The notes under the pieces are model-generated. The model was not told the DNA's origin, ran no database searches, and saw only the letters and a list, made by a program, of their open reading frames with translations. A stretch of 64,000 nt of DNA, taken from the NCBI GenBank assembly GCA_020152595.1, contig JAIGNY010003010.1, positions 496,001 to 560,000 of the forward strand. The letters are read 5' to 3'. The position numbers and the translations under genes were made by a program. Positions 23,180-34,742 of the stretch are shown here, one piece after another (the stretch's first letter is position 1; the number at the start of each line of letters is the position of its first letter). The stretch comes from Chiridota heheva (lineage: Eukaryota > Echinodermata > Holothuroidea > Apodida > Chiridotidae).

Positions 23180-25834
23180 GTGAGTAACGTTACTTATTGC
23201 CTAACGTGTGTTTAGCCTGCCTACTGTCAGTGTGTCACTGACTTAGATAAACAAAACAACAAGGGTGCAGTAAAACAACCTAAAATTGTGTTCAGACCTA
23301 TAACTCAACTGTTACTGACGTTAGTTTACTAATACTAGCTTAGGTTATGTTTACTAATATCCTAAGTAAGTTAATTTGAAGTGTATTGTGAAGTAGGCTC
23401 AGACATAGTCAGATAAACATCTGACCGTAGTAGGCCCTATACGCCATAGCCATTACATTACTGCGAATACTCGGTCAGACATGCATATAATGGTGGAAAC
23501 CGCTACATTGACTTATCATAGTCGCGTCTCAGAATATTTGCGTCGCACTTCTGTTTTGAACATTTTCAAGAAATTTGTACTTTTTTACCTCATTCATTTT
23601 AATCTGCAAAAGTTAAGCTACAGTAGGCCTACATAACTAAACAAATTTCTAGTATGTACTGTAACTCTTAATCTTAAAAGCTTGGGCACGTAAAAATACA
23701 TTAAATAGCCATGAACTAAAACCCGTACAAAGAAGAAACTTTCACCTACCTCGGTCGCTACCTTTTCATAACCGTGTGAGTCGAAGTGAATGTACCTAAT
23801 TATTAAAAAAATTATTAAACATCAGCCATGTCAGCGTAGCGTAAATGTTGAACGGGTGCGTCCAGTTTGCTGGCGTTATATTTATTAGTATACATATCCA
23901 CGGATCCGAAGCTATTTAAGAATCAAGTCCTAGAACATCTCAGCAATGCAACCAAGAAAGATTAACGCCACCAACTACAGTACATGCGCACACCAGTTCC
24001 TGCGTGCTTGACTCCACCACTGGAGTGTTATGCAGTATTGTTACAGATACAGATACATATCGGTGTTGTGCACCCTGTAAAAAAAAAAAAGTTCCAAGAG
24101 CGTACAGTTAAAGTGAAAGGAGTGCACAATATTGGCTTACATTTCTACCTATTTTTAATCATTTTATGATTACCAGCATGTTTTAACTTACTTACAAGAT
24201 TAACAGAAATAACAGGAGAAGTTTACTATATATTTTTATGTGCCGTAAGTACAGTATATACAGTGTAACAGGTGACGTAAATAGACGGTGTAGTCCCGAT
24301 TTTAGGACTAAAGCGAGTTCCATGTTAAAACAGATAGGACGGATTCTCACTCTGTATTGCATGTAGTGCGTAGCATGTAGGGCATACAGAGGGAGATGTG
24401 GCCCCTAGTCAAACATTGCGATGATGTCATGAAGAAGCAGCACTTCAATTGGTTCGCAGCAAACTGTTGGGCTTTAACACTGTAATGTTGGTAGAAAATC
24501 CATCATTTGTAAATCTCATTAAAAAAAAAAAAAATACTGTGGCTTAAAACGAAGAAGGGAGTCATCAGCCAATGTGAGTTGAGTTAAAAAAATGTTTTTA
24601 AGATTCAAGAGTGGTCAAAAAAAAAGGAATTTTCATATAGGATTAGAAAGTCTCATTAGAAAGTAACCTACCTTTTATATATATGTATTAAGTATATAGC
24701 TTGCCCATAACGCTAGGAACACCTGTGCTAGAGGCCTACTAAAAATATTATGGTAAGTAGGCCTAGGTTTTCACCTCTACTTTGAGTTAGCTGTGGAACA
24801 GTTTTTAATCAGCATCATTTAACTGGAGAATTTTAGTTGGGTATTTTCCACCAATAATTTGTTGGTCGCCATGTTTTAAAACTTTTGTCGAGTCACGCCT
24901 GCACATTTGTATTCAGGGCTTCTTGTTTATACTAAACTGGTGGAAAAAAATTATGTGTGCGGTATCTATGTGTCATCTTTAAAATCAACAATAATTATTC
25001 AACCTTTTTTTGTTTAAGAGCTTTTTTAACGAAAGTGAACGAAAAGTAGTTTGATTTCTTTGCATAATTCAAATTATTTTTCTACTTGTATTTACCTGAC
25101 AACGAAAATCTAAAATGGACCCTGTGTAGAAATTGCAAACGCCATGGCAATTGTTATCAGGCAGTAATCACCTAACTATCGTTTTTGAACTTTGACATCC
25201 TCAGTACAAACTTAACGCTGTAGAGTGCAAAGAACGGACAGAGAAAGTGTGCCAAGAATCATTTGATTTCGGTGTTTAAGGAATATATTTTCACACTTTT
25301 TAGCTGAAGAAAATATAAAAAAGGAGTTGTTTGAGTGCAAAGCTGGACACGTAAAAGACAGGTAATTTGAAAGAAGAATTTCATGCCGGAAAACATAGTG
25401 GAGCATTGTTACTCAGAATGAAATGTATCACATACATGTAGCTGCATAAGTTTTAAAAAACTCCGTCAGGCCATAAATCGAAACAACAACAATCAGTAAA
25501 CGTCAGCCAACAAGAAAACAACATATCAGTGGGGAAATTAAAAGGCCTGGAATGGGATATATGACTAATAACTAGGCTACGCTTATCAGATAATCAGATA
25601 AATATCTTCCTGTAAATTGCTCTTTTTCTCGCTGTTATAATCCCACGGTTATAACCGTACATTTTTTCTAGTTCTGGATATTGCTTTCTCTACGATATCA
25701 AAAATACTCTGGACAACATTGTTATTAATAATGCCATTTTATATATATTAATAATGCCATTTTCATGTCAAAACTGCAAATTATATCTAAAATTTTATAT
25801 CAGAATTTCAGAAATATTTTGAAATTTTAAAGGA
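23180..25834. other. no recognisable gene
   Basis: Possible first intron of candidate exon A. Higher CpG content until about 24000, then AT-rich with poly-A runs. No other supported exon. Confidence 0.4.
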
Positions 25835-26010
25835 TTAGTTCAGCAGTGGTCAGGCAAATTCATCTTTAATATGAAAGAGGACTTTACAAGAAACAAAATG
25901 GTAGAGGAAGCATTAAAAAATCTTAATCTGTTACGGAGATATTTAAGTTCATTAAAGTTCTTTCTTATCTTTGTAGAAATGACTGGTAGAGTTAGTCTAC
26001 TGTGGATGGT
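25835..26010 (+). mobile_element. half copy of the foldback MITE
   Basis: Starts AAAGGATTAGTTCAGCAG and follows the left arm of the 14.0-kb and 58.8-kb elements through AAAGAGGACTT and AACAAAATGG to AGAAATGACTG. The right arm is missing. Confidence 0.6.
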
Positions 26011-26055
26011 TGGCGTCGTCATGCTCACATTCTTAACAATTATTAAAGTTTTCTT

Positions 26056-26413
26056 GAGGTCAGATATCTGGGAATGTTGTGGTGCACGGCGATGTAACAA
26101 TGTTTTTTGACGATCTCAAACTTCAGTTAAGGGGGAAACAAACAGTCAGTTATCATTGCAGTCAATAAGAGAAAAACATATTTTGTGTAATTTTTCACCA
26201 TATACTGGACAGAATTGATTTTCCTTCTAATATGTTGTGTATTAGATAAAAGTTTCCGACAAATGAGCAGCATTAATTTTTACTGACTGGCTAAAGTGAC
26301 AAAGTATTCATAAAAAATATCCCATTGACTGTAATGATAGAGTTTCCCCTCCAACTTGGCAAAACCGTATTGAACTCGTATATGCTTACGTCAGCTCCGA
26401 CTGCGAGAATGTC
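26056..26413 (+). repeat. dispersed repeat, copy 1
   Basis: About 355 bp, from GAGGTCAGATATCTGGGAAT to GACTGCGAGAATG. It aligns along its length with 32828-33184, at roughly 85 to 90 percent identity by eye. No coding content seen. Confidence 0.8.
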
Positions 26414-27530
26414 AAAGAAGCATCTAAACATGGTATCTCAAGAAAGGTAAACTGGATTCATGTCGTATTTGGTATGTACACAGATAATAGCCCATGGTCT
26501 TAGGCCTTAGCTTGAGGACTTAAATAAGCAATCTGAGTGGTTGTGAAAACTTTACCTTTTTTGGTTCCGATGTGAAACCATCAGCCTTAGGAACCTATGC
26601 GGTTATGATGGTGTATGTGTATGGGTGTATGTGTCTGTGTATGTGACGGCCAGCTCGTAAATACGATATCTCAAGAACGATACTCTAGATTTCATGTCAT
26701 ATTTGGTACACAGATGGCCCATGGATCTACCCTATGTCATGCATTTTAATGAGAAGGCAGGTCTTAATGTAAAAATCTTTAAATGTTCATATTTAACAAC
26801 CACATGTCCGTTTTGTTTCATATTTGGTATAATTACAATACTAGCTGGTGTGTACACTTTTAAATTTTCTCAATTAATTTTCTTTTTATTGGTAGGTCTA
26901 TCAAATCTGCTTGATATTGTAGTTCAACTTCAAAACAATTGATTAAATAAAACAATCCAATGCTAATCAGCTGCTATACTTAGCCTAAACAATGCTATAC
27001 ATGTTTTAATTTTGATTTCGTTTACCTTTTCACACAAATGTTTTTATACCTTTAAATATATTAGGCCATTATTTTAAAGAATTTCTGCATTATTTGTTAA
27101 ACAGTAAGAATTAGGACTTAACCTTTACATTGTTCCATATTAGATGCTAGACCGTACTATATCAAATAACTAGGGCCTAATTCATACATGAAATGTATAG
27201 AGATTTCACTGACATGCTCATTATCACTACATTTTATTAACCCACAGTTGGGGTGCCATGAAGAAGTTAATTAATGATACCTTTGTAAATAAGTAATGTG
27301 TACATTATTTCAATCTCAATCCAATAGGGCATAGGCATACAATATGTGATTTGGAGACTACCAATAGGTGTGTGTTTGCAAAGGCATTTTTATTTGGAAT
27401 AAAGCTGATGGTGTGTAGTTTTATTAACTATACTGTACACTAATAACAAGTATTTAAAGTTGTTGCCTGCATTGAGAATTATAACAAACTCTTAAATATA
27501 TATAAAAAGTTGATGGCCTCTGTTATTAAA

Positions 27531-28100
27531 GGAATATCCCCATGGATTTTCAATTTTTCATATATGATAGAGAAAAAGTTAAGAACAAAATGGTGAAGAA
27601 ATTTATGTTAATATCTTATTCCATTTAGAATTTACAAAATTTCAAAGTATTTTTGAATTTGGACAAAAATGACTGATTGGCAACATTTGTGATGTCATAG
27701 AGACAATTTCAACAAAAGATCTTTTGTATTTAAAAATGATTGAGATTGTTTCTCATTGTAAATGCGATGTACACGAAAAAAAAAAAAATGTTTTCTTATA
27801 AATTATATATTTCACCCTATCTCTATAATGAACCAAAAATGCTGTAAGATAATGTAAAAAAAAGTGTGATTAAATTTATAAGAAATACATAAGAACTGTG
27901 CCGGTCTTGCCTTGATGACATTACCAAGCAGACGGACATATTCTGTATAAGGAATTTTCCAAAACATTTTTCTACTCTTTTAATTGTTATAACTTCTAAA
28001 CGGAATAAGATATTAACATAGTTTTTCACCACTTTGTTTATACAATTTTTTTTTTATCATATATGAAAAAATTAAAATCCATGGGAATATTCCTTTTAAA
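27531..28100. mobile_element. TIR MITE with about 120-bp arms
   Basis: Left AAGGAATATCCCCATGGAT and right (reversed) AAGGAATATTCCCATGGAT. Similarity between the arms continues inward through GTTAATATCTTATTCC. Both ends abut TTAA, suggesting TTAA target use. Confidence 0.65.
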
Positions 28101-28312
28101 CAAAAGTATTACTTGGCATGAAACAAACTAGGGATAACAGGTAAAAGCCACAACATACTGTAATACGTTTGTTGTGCATGAATTAAAAAAATAAATGTAT
28201 TTTAGTTTAAATCAGTATGTTTTTCGGCAATCATGTCTGTTTTTGATAAAAGAAGTCAGGCTTGAAAAATTTTTTTTTTGTGTGGAGTAACCCTAGTAAC
28301 CCATTTTGTTTA

Positions 28313-28389
28313 TATTGGAATATTTCTTTAAGACACAAAATATAAACCCATCTTGTATATATTGGAATATTTCTTTAAGACACAAAATA
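28313..28389 (+). repeat. direct duplication of about 32 bp
   Basis: ATATTGGAATATTTCTTTAA and what follows recur 45 bp apart. Confidence 0.85.
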
Positions 28390-28504
28390 TGATAGAATGT
28401 ACATAAAGACTTGGAAGAATGTGAGTATGTGACAGATGTCTGATTATTGTTGGAATCTTGTTAAAAAATATTGCAATTAAAGCAAGTCAGGCATGCATAG
28501 TATA

Positions 28505-28890
28505 TTTTTTACTACCCCTACCCCTCTCTGCCGCACTCGATCTCTCCATCAAGCATATTTTCATAACCTGTCCCTTATACCAGAATTCCAGATCCATTCT
28601 CCCCTGACTATCTTCAATCTCGGACCTTTTCGAAAACAATTCTTCCTCAAACATCAACTTCATCCACAACAACAACCTCTTCCACCACATTTAACTTCCT
28701 CCTTCCCCCTTTTCTACACCTAACCTTACTTACTTCCTTTTTTTTTCTTTCTTTATGTTTTTCCCTTTTCTCTCTTACAAACCTTTCTTTCCTCACTATC
28801 CTAAATTTTACACCATAATTTATTAACACCCTCTTGGCACATTTGACTCTGACTTTTGCAGTGCTGTTAAACATCAACAAACCAAACCAT
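28505..28890 (+). mobile_element. 5'-truncated LINE 3' end
   Basis: Aligns with 57040-57435, the 3' end of the RNase-H LINE (shared ATCTCTCCATCAAG, CTTTTCGAAAACAATT and CAACAAACCAAACC). Flanking near-repeats TCAGGCATGCATAG (28487) and TCAGGCATTCATAG (28932) may be a decayed target duplication. Confidence 0.75.
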
Positions 28891-29726
28891 TTTTTACTGA
28901 CAAGAAACGATGTGCAGGTAAAACATAAAAAATCAGGCATTCATAGTGTAATATTATACATTTTATAGACAAAAAATGCTGTGCAGGTAAAAATTAAAGA
29001 AAACATATTGTTACAAAAGAAATCCCTAGCTTGATCCAGAAAGGGGCAAGGGTGTCACTGACCAAAAGGGGCATTTATAAGGCATCAAGGGCACTTTGAG
29101 GGTGCTTGAAATGTAAATAAGGGAATAATCAATACAACAAGTAGTCTCCTTGCATCTTTTTATTTATTTGGGAACTAAACAGCATTAACAGGAGTGCTTA
29201 GTGAAAAGGGGCAGGGCACAAGAAAAGAGAAGATTGTCAGGGTGTTGTGTGTAGGGATAGAGGGATCCCCCTCTTTTTTTAAACATTTTATTTCCCTTAA
29301 ATAAATTACAAAGTGGAAAATTTTCTATTGCTTTAGCATGTATAACATATACACCTTATCATAGATTAGATGATAAAACCAAAAATTCCCTCCCAAAGTT
29401 CCAATTCCCAGTGTAAACAGTGATTTCTACTGCCATATGTTTCTGTGCCATACAGCACAGTAGGTTTCATGTAGAAGTGTTTATTACGTAATAGCTGGTG
29501 TGGCATCTTCTGGAGGTGGCCCTTTATAGTAATCCTAAAAGAAAGGGAGATTTATTACCCAGCAGAATATGATGGCAATGCAAGCTATGAACCAACACCA
29601 CCACATGAACTACTAAGCTAACGGCTTTAAAAATATTAACCATAAAAAACAAACAATTGCTAGAAATTAATCCCTTTGTGCTGTATATTCTGCCCTATAT
29701 ATGCAACATTTCATGTAGACTACTCT
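28891..29726. other. short duplication and unclassified repeats
   Basis: Two copies of a segment containing GATGTGCAGGTAAAA / GCTGTGCAGGTAAAA lie about 64 bp apart. CCCTAGCTTGATCCAGAAAG at 29027 resembles the end of the 52.3-kb element. No exon seen. Confidence 0.45.
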
Positions 29727-30316
29727 ATAAGGGTGTTTGAGCTGACTTCATGTGACTTTGTTTACATCGCCATTTTGTCGGGCGAGAATGATTGTCTGCT
29801 GTACACTTATTTAGACTTGCAAACGTTTGCATGTTGTTGTAAGATAATTTTTGTTAGATAATTATGCCAGAATCTTGCTGTGCCGTTGGTTGCACTAATA
29901 GACATGTGCTAGGGAATAGAAAGATGTTTTCTTGATTTTCATCTGATCCTGATCTACATTCGAAGTTGGTTTCTGCTGTACAATGCAACATCTTTCAACC
30001 TTTGGTTCACACTAGGATTTGCAGTGAGCACTTTATACCAGGTATGTAGGCTTTGTCTGCTTATAACGAATAATCAGATGGCATTCACATAAAAGTTACT
30101 CTTCATATACCCAGTGAATATATAAAATGTTAGGGAGAAATGAAGTAAAATAGCTGTTGCGAACAAGAACAATACAATTCGCTGAACTGGTACTGAACAG
30201 GCAGTATGTTTGTTTATGTATGTTATGTTTGAGCTGTGTGAAGACGCGTGAAATGCAATGATGCTTGCCCAGCAAAATGGCTTCCAGATGAGTAAAGAGT
30301 CACATGATGAAATCTT
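29727..30316 (+). mobile_element. THAP-transposon fragment
   Basis: Begins TAAGGGTGTTTGAGCTGAC and ends near GATGAAATC. These limits come from alignment with the copy at 42480-43095. It contains the THAP exon 29864-30041 and what looks like the following intron. No DDE or P-element-like catalytic core is seen, so it is non-autonomous or truncated. Confidence 0.75.
29864..30041 (+). pseudogene. THAP zinc-finger exon of a DNA transposon, one stop
   Basis: ATG 29864 opens MPESCCAVGCTNRHVLGNRK, then MFS, a TGA, FSSDPDLHSKLVSAVQC, and later TRICSEHFIPG with a GTATGT donor at 30042. The C-x(3)-C and C-x2-H pairs are the zinc ligands of THAP (C2CH) domains, which bind DNA in P-element and Kolobok transposases and in host THAP proteins. 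The TGA lies where Arg is common in THAP domains, consistent with CGA to TGA decay. Confidence 0.75.
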
Positions 30317-30837
30317 TATATATCCTTACAGAAATTCTTTGGTGTATATTATTTTGCAACAATATTTTGAGAAAAGCTGTAGATTCTTAACATGGAACTT
30401 TTAAATCTGAATCATACTGTACACCTACAGGTGAATTTAATCAAATTCTAGGTATTCCAGCAGCTACGTTATTCCTATATCTTTAGTGACTGAAATTTTA
30501 GACAGATATTGGATATGAGTTACAAAAAGATTTTAAACTGTTGTTCAAATCACAAAACATCCATATTGAAAAATGCATGCATGATGTATAATACACTCTA
30601 TATTACTAAAGGATTTTAATGGCCATTTTAAATCCATTGACAGTGTAATGAAAAAGGTGGTGTACATATACTGCTACACCAAGGTTGAACAAATTAAAAT
30701 CTTACAGGCACCTTAGGTTTTTTTGTTTGATAATACAATAAGGAAGAATCTTGGAGGGTAATTCAGCCAAAAAGAGAGGGTTTGACAGGTAAATGTACAG
30801 GTGCAGTGGCAACAACGTGAGCCTTATATGGTTTAAA

Positions 30838-30922
30838 CCATACTAAAAACCATATTAAAAACCATACTAAAAACATACTAAAAACTATACTAAAAACCAT
30901 ACTACAGACCAAATTATAAAAC
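30838..30922 (+). repeat. 12-bp tandem repeat
   Basis: About seven copies of CCATACTAAAAA, imperfect. Confidence 0.8.
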
Positions 30923-31299
30923 CATGCAATAAATCCCATCAGAATTGTTTAAAAATTGTCCATTTTACAGCATTTTAAAACTGAGATACCAATTAGCATA
31001 AACTGTGCAATATTTTGTGACCTCAGAATGGGACAACTACATGTAAAATGTTGTTAATGTTAACTTATTGTTTTTGTCCTTATGTACGTATTTTGAATGG
31101 GAGAAGTTGGTTGTAGTGAACAGGAAATTGCATGTTGTTATAACTTTGACCCAGATTTAGCAATATAATGCAACTTGATAACCTTCAATATTTTGGAAAG
31201 AAATATAAAGAATTTTATTCCTTTTCATACTGTACAGTTACACCAATCACTTTTGCATATGCTGATATTTGTTACAAACTTTGATTTGTCATAAAAACA

Positions 31300-31702
31300 T
31301 AATGGCTATTGTAACCATTAAAAAATAGAAGGGTTTTGTAACCATTAAAACAATATAAGGGCTATTATAACCATATTATAACCATTACAAAAATAAAGGG
31401 CTTTTGTAACCATTAAAACAATATAAGGGCTTTTATAAGCATTAAATATATATATAAGGGCTATTGTAACCATTAAAAAAATAAGGCTATTGTAGCCATT
31501 AAAAAATATAAGAGCTATTGTAACCATCTAAAAATATAAGGGCTATTGTAGCCATTGAACAATAAAAGGGTTGGAACCATCAAAAAAGTATAAGGGTTAT
31601 TGTAACCATTAAAAATATATGAGCTATTTTGTAACCATTAAAAATATATAAGGTTTGTTGTAACCATATAAAAAAATAGAAGTGTTATTGTAACCATTTA
31701 AA
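31300..31702 (+). repeat. minisatellite, unit about 27-30 bp
   Basis: About 14 imperfect copies of GGGCTATTGTAACCATTAAA. Confidence 0.9.
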
Positions 31703-32214
31703 GACTGTTCTGCTCAGAATGTAATGCTCTTTAAATGCTCTTTAACTGGGCTAAACCTGTTTTATCTCCTAAAGGTTTAAGTTAACTCTATGTCTACAAC
31801 AGTCAAATACTCGTCTGCAGTATTACTGACATATTTTGTAAGAAAGTTCAAGTCAAAATTTTGATATTTTTTTGTGCTAGTAAAGGATATGCATGTGACT
31901 TCTACTTGAGCTGTGGAATGGAGGAAGGAGGGGGGGGGGGTGTCTGGAAGGACATTATTGTTTAATGCCCACTCTGCATAGGCAGACAGTGTGAAAGATT
32001 ACTTTTTTAATCAAAAATAAAATAGCAATTGTAAACATGACAACAATTTTTAAAATCAAGAAAATGAGTTATCTCCATTTGAGCAATGTTCATTTTTTGA
32101 TATTAGAAGATGCCAACATCTGGAGGTACTGTAGACCAGAAGGGCATTTTGAAATGCACCTGCTGTTTGTATGTTATTGATTACTGCTCAAGTGAAAGTA
32201 CTGCGCACATACTA

Positions 32215-32266
32215 TACAGTACTACTGTCGTGGTGCAGTTAAACATCAACAAACCAACCAACCCTA
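32215..32266 (+). mobile_element. LINE 3' tail remnant
   Basis: GTCGTGGTGCAGTTAAACAT followed by CAACAAACCAACC matches the tail of the RNase-H LINE family. Confidence 0.55.
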
Positions 32267-32827
32267 ATATACAAGCGTTGAAGTGCAAGACAACAGCTGA
32301 ACATGTATGCACAATTGTACTCGATAAATACAATTTTCTTTTAGATGTTTATAACCGTTAAACACAAGTACTTGATTTGATAAAATCAACTAAAAAGATC
32401 AAATTCTGTGTAGACTTTAGAAATGCTTGAAATCTTCAACCTACTTCATTATTCAAAATTGATTATTTTTCTTTTTAATATTGATTATTTTTCTTATTCA
32501 ATATTGATTGTTTTTCTTCTCAAAGTTTTTGGGGTTGGGAGGGGAGGGTATAAATCTTTTGGGTAATGTACTGTTGGACTATTTTGTGTTTTTTCATTAG
32601 CAATTACTTCATATGTTCATAAATATGTTTGCCCTATCTCAATAACTTAAAAAAACATAAAGGGAAATTTGTATTTTTTTCCATTAGCATTTAATTAGCA
32701 TTTTTAGAGCAACCTATATTCAGACATTTCTACCCTATTTTAATAATTAAATGTAAATGTTTTCAATCATTTAGTAATATAATTAAGTTTCAAAGAAATG
32801 TATTCATAAGAAAGTCCTTGTATTCTC

Positions 32828-33184
32828 GAGGTCGGACATCCGGGAATGTTGTGGTGCACGGCGACGTAACAATGCTTTTTTGACGATCTCAAACTTAGGG
32901 GAAAACAAACAGTCAGTTATCATTGCAGTTAATGGGAGAAAAACATATTTTTGTCATTTTTCAACAAATGCTGGACAGAATTGATTTTTCTTCAAATATG
33001 ATGTGTATTAGATAATAGTTTCCAACATATATGAGTACCATCAAATTTTGCTGACTGGCAGGGGTGACACAAGTATTCATAAAAAATATCCCATTGACTG
33101 TAATGATAAAGTTTCCCCTCCAACTTGGTAATACCGTACTGAGCTGGTTACACGGTTACGTCTTCTCTGACCGCGAGAATGACA
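32828..33184 (+). repeat. dispersed repeat, copy 2
   Basis: Same orientation as 26056-26413, from GAGGTCGGACATCCGGGAAT to GACCGCGAGAATGA. Probably an uncharacterised MITE or a fragment of one. Confidence 0.8.
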
Positions 33185-34742
33185 TCTAATCTCATGGAAT
33201 TAGACTTACTACACCAGTCACCTTAAGCACATTTGGGGAATTTTCATATCTTCTAACTGGCGGCATGACATCAAAGTAGTTTTAGGCCATTATAATTCTT
33301 CAATTATTCTCTATTATGTGGAATATATACCGAGTTGGAATTAATTAAAAAAAATTCCATGGTTCTGAATAAAGGTGTTGAAAATAATCCCACGAAAAAT
33401 TGCAACAGAAATGTGAATACATCTTTATATACTTCCCTCTATCACAAGTTAATGTACTTTCCATCACACATGGGGGACATTTTTAGAGCACATATTAACT
33501 GTTGTTAAACTGTTGTTAAACTGTTGTTTACTCAAGAAATCTATAAATGAAAAAAAATATATAATGAAAATTAATGATTTTTTTTTCCTACTGCGAATTC
33601 CAGATTTTCTCGCAGTTATAACTGCGGGAACTGTAGATTTTTTCCAGCTCCGAATACGTGTATGTTTTTTCTCAGGAATATTAATTTAACCTAGAGAAAT
33701 CTGATGTTTCAACCTAAAGGCAGTAGATGCTGATAAAAGCATAGTCAATGTGGCCTTAGATTCTTTTTCCTTTTTTCAAAGTATTAATTTGCATCTCGTA
33801 CAATGAGATATTTTCATTAAACCGAGTTTACCTTTATTAGCAAGAACGTTCTCTATTTTCTTCACATGAGACATTTTCATGACAGTCTTATTTAGTTTGT
33901 TCATTATGCCCTAAAAAATAGTCAACACTTATTTGCTGGTATAATTGGGCATGTTAGGAGTGTTTCAATAAAAATTGTGTCCTAACATTACTGTCTCAAC
34001 ATATAATTTAGGTACAATTGACAAGCCTATCTGTGTGTGCATGGAAGTGTGTGTTAAGGCCTAGTGAGGCAATTTTGTTTTCTCAGCAAACATGAGAAAA
34101 CTTTGACAATGGTAGACCCATTAAGAGTTTCTTGTGGAACATTTGAGACTTTAATCAAGTCAAAGGTGCTGTAGTGCTAATGTTTGCACCTTGTATGAGC
34201 TACAGTATAACTTGCCTAAGGTGTGTTGTTGGTTAATGTTGTGTAGGCATTGGTCAATGTGAATTAACCAATTTTTTTGGGAATTGAAGTTGTAGATTGT
34301 AAAGTTGTTTTCATGTCTCAAGTTCACTAAAGAAGATGATGTATTGAGGAATATGTTTTTCTGTGCAGTGTACTTATCAACAAAAGGTAGGTTATTGCAA
34401 ACATTCTTGGTATAGTATAGGGCCCATATGGTTTTTCTCTATATGGAGGGGTCACTTATTATTACAGTTAAAGGCCAGTTGTCGCCTTTTAACATACAAG
34501 ATAAATAGTCTTCAATTTGTGTGTTTTGATTGGTCGAAACACAATGGTACAATGTGCACTTACATTGATAAGCCAATTGGTATATTTTGGAATAAAATGT
34601 ACGCCGCCACAATTTAATCACGATAGATGGCCTTTAATGTTAGAGCTAAATTTGTTTTTGTTTTTTTGTTAGTCCTGAAGAGCAAATATCTGACACAAGT
34701 AAGTTGAACATGATGATACTTTACAAGACATTTTAAATGAAA
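33185..34742. other. no gene; left flank of the satellite
   Basis: AT-rich. Near 34240-34290 the sequence TAGGCATTGGTCAATG...TTAACCAATTTTT forms a hairpin and resembles the right flank of the satellite (37315-37360). Confidence 0.45.

Noticed and set aside
34367-34384. 18-nt micro-exon-like segment between a good acceptor and GTAGGT
   Set aside because: Too short to assess and no gene around it.
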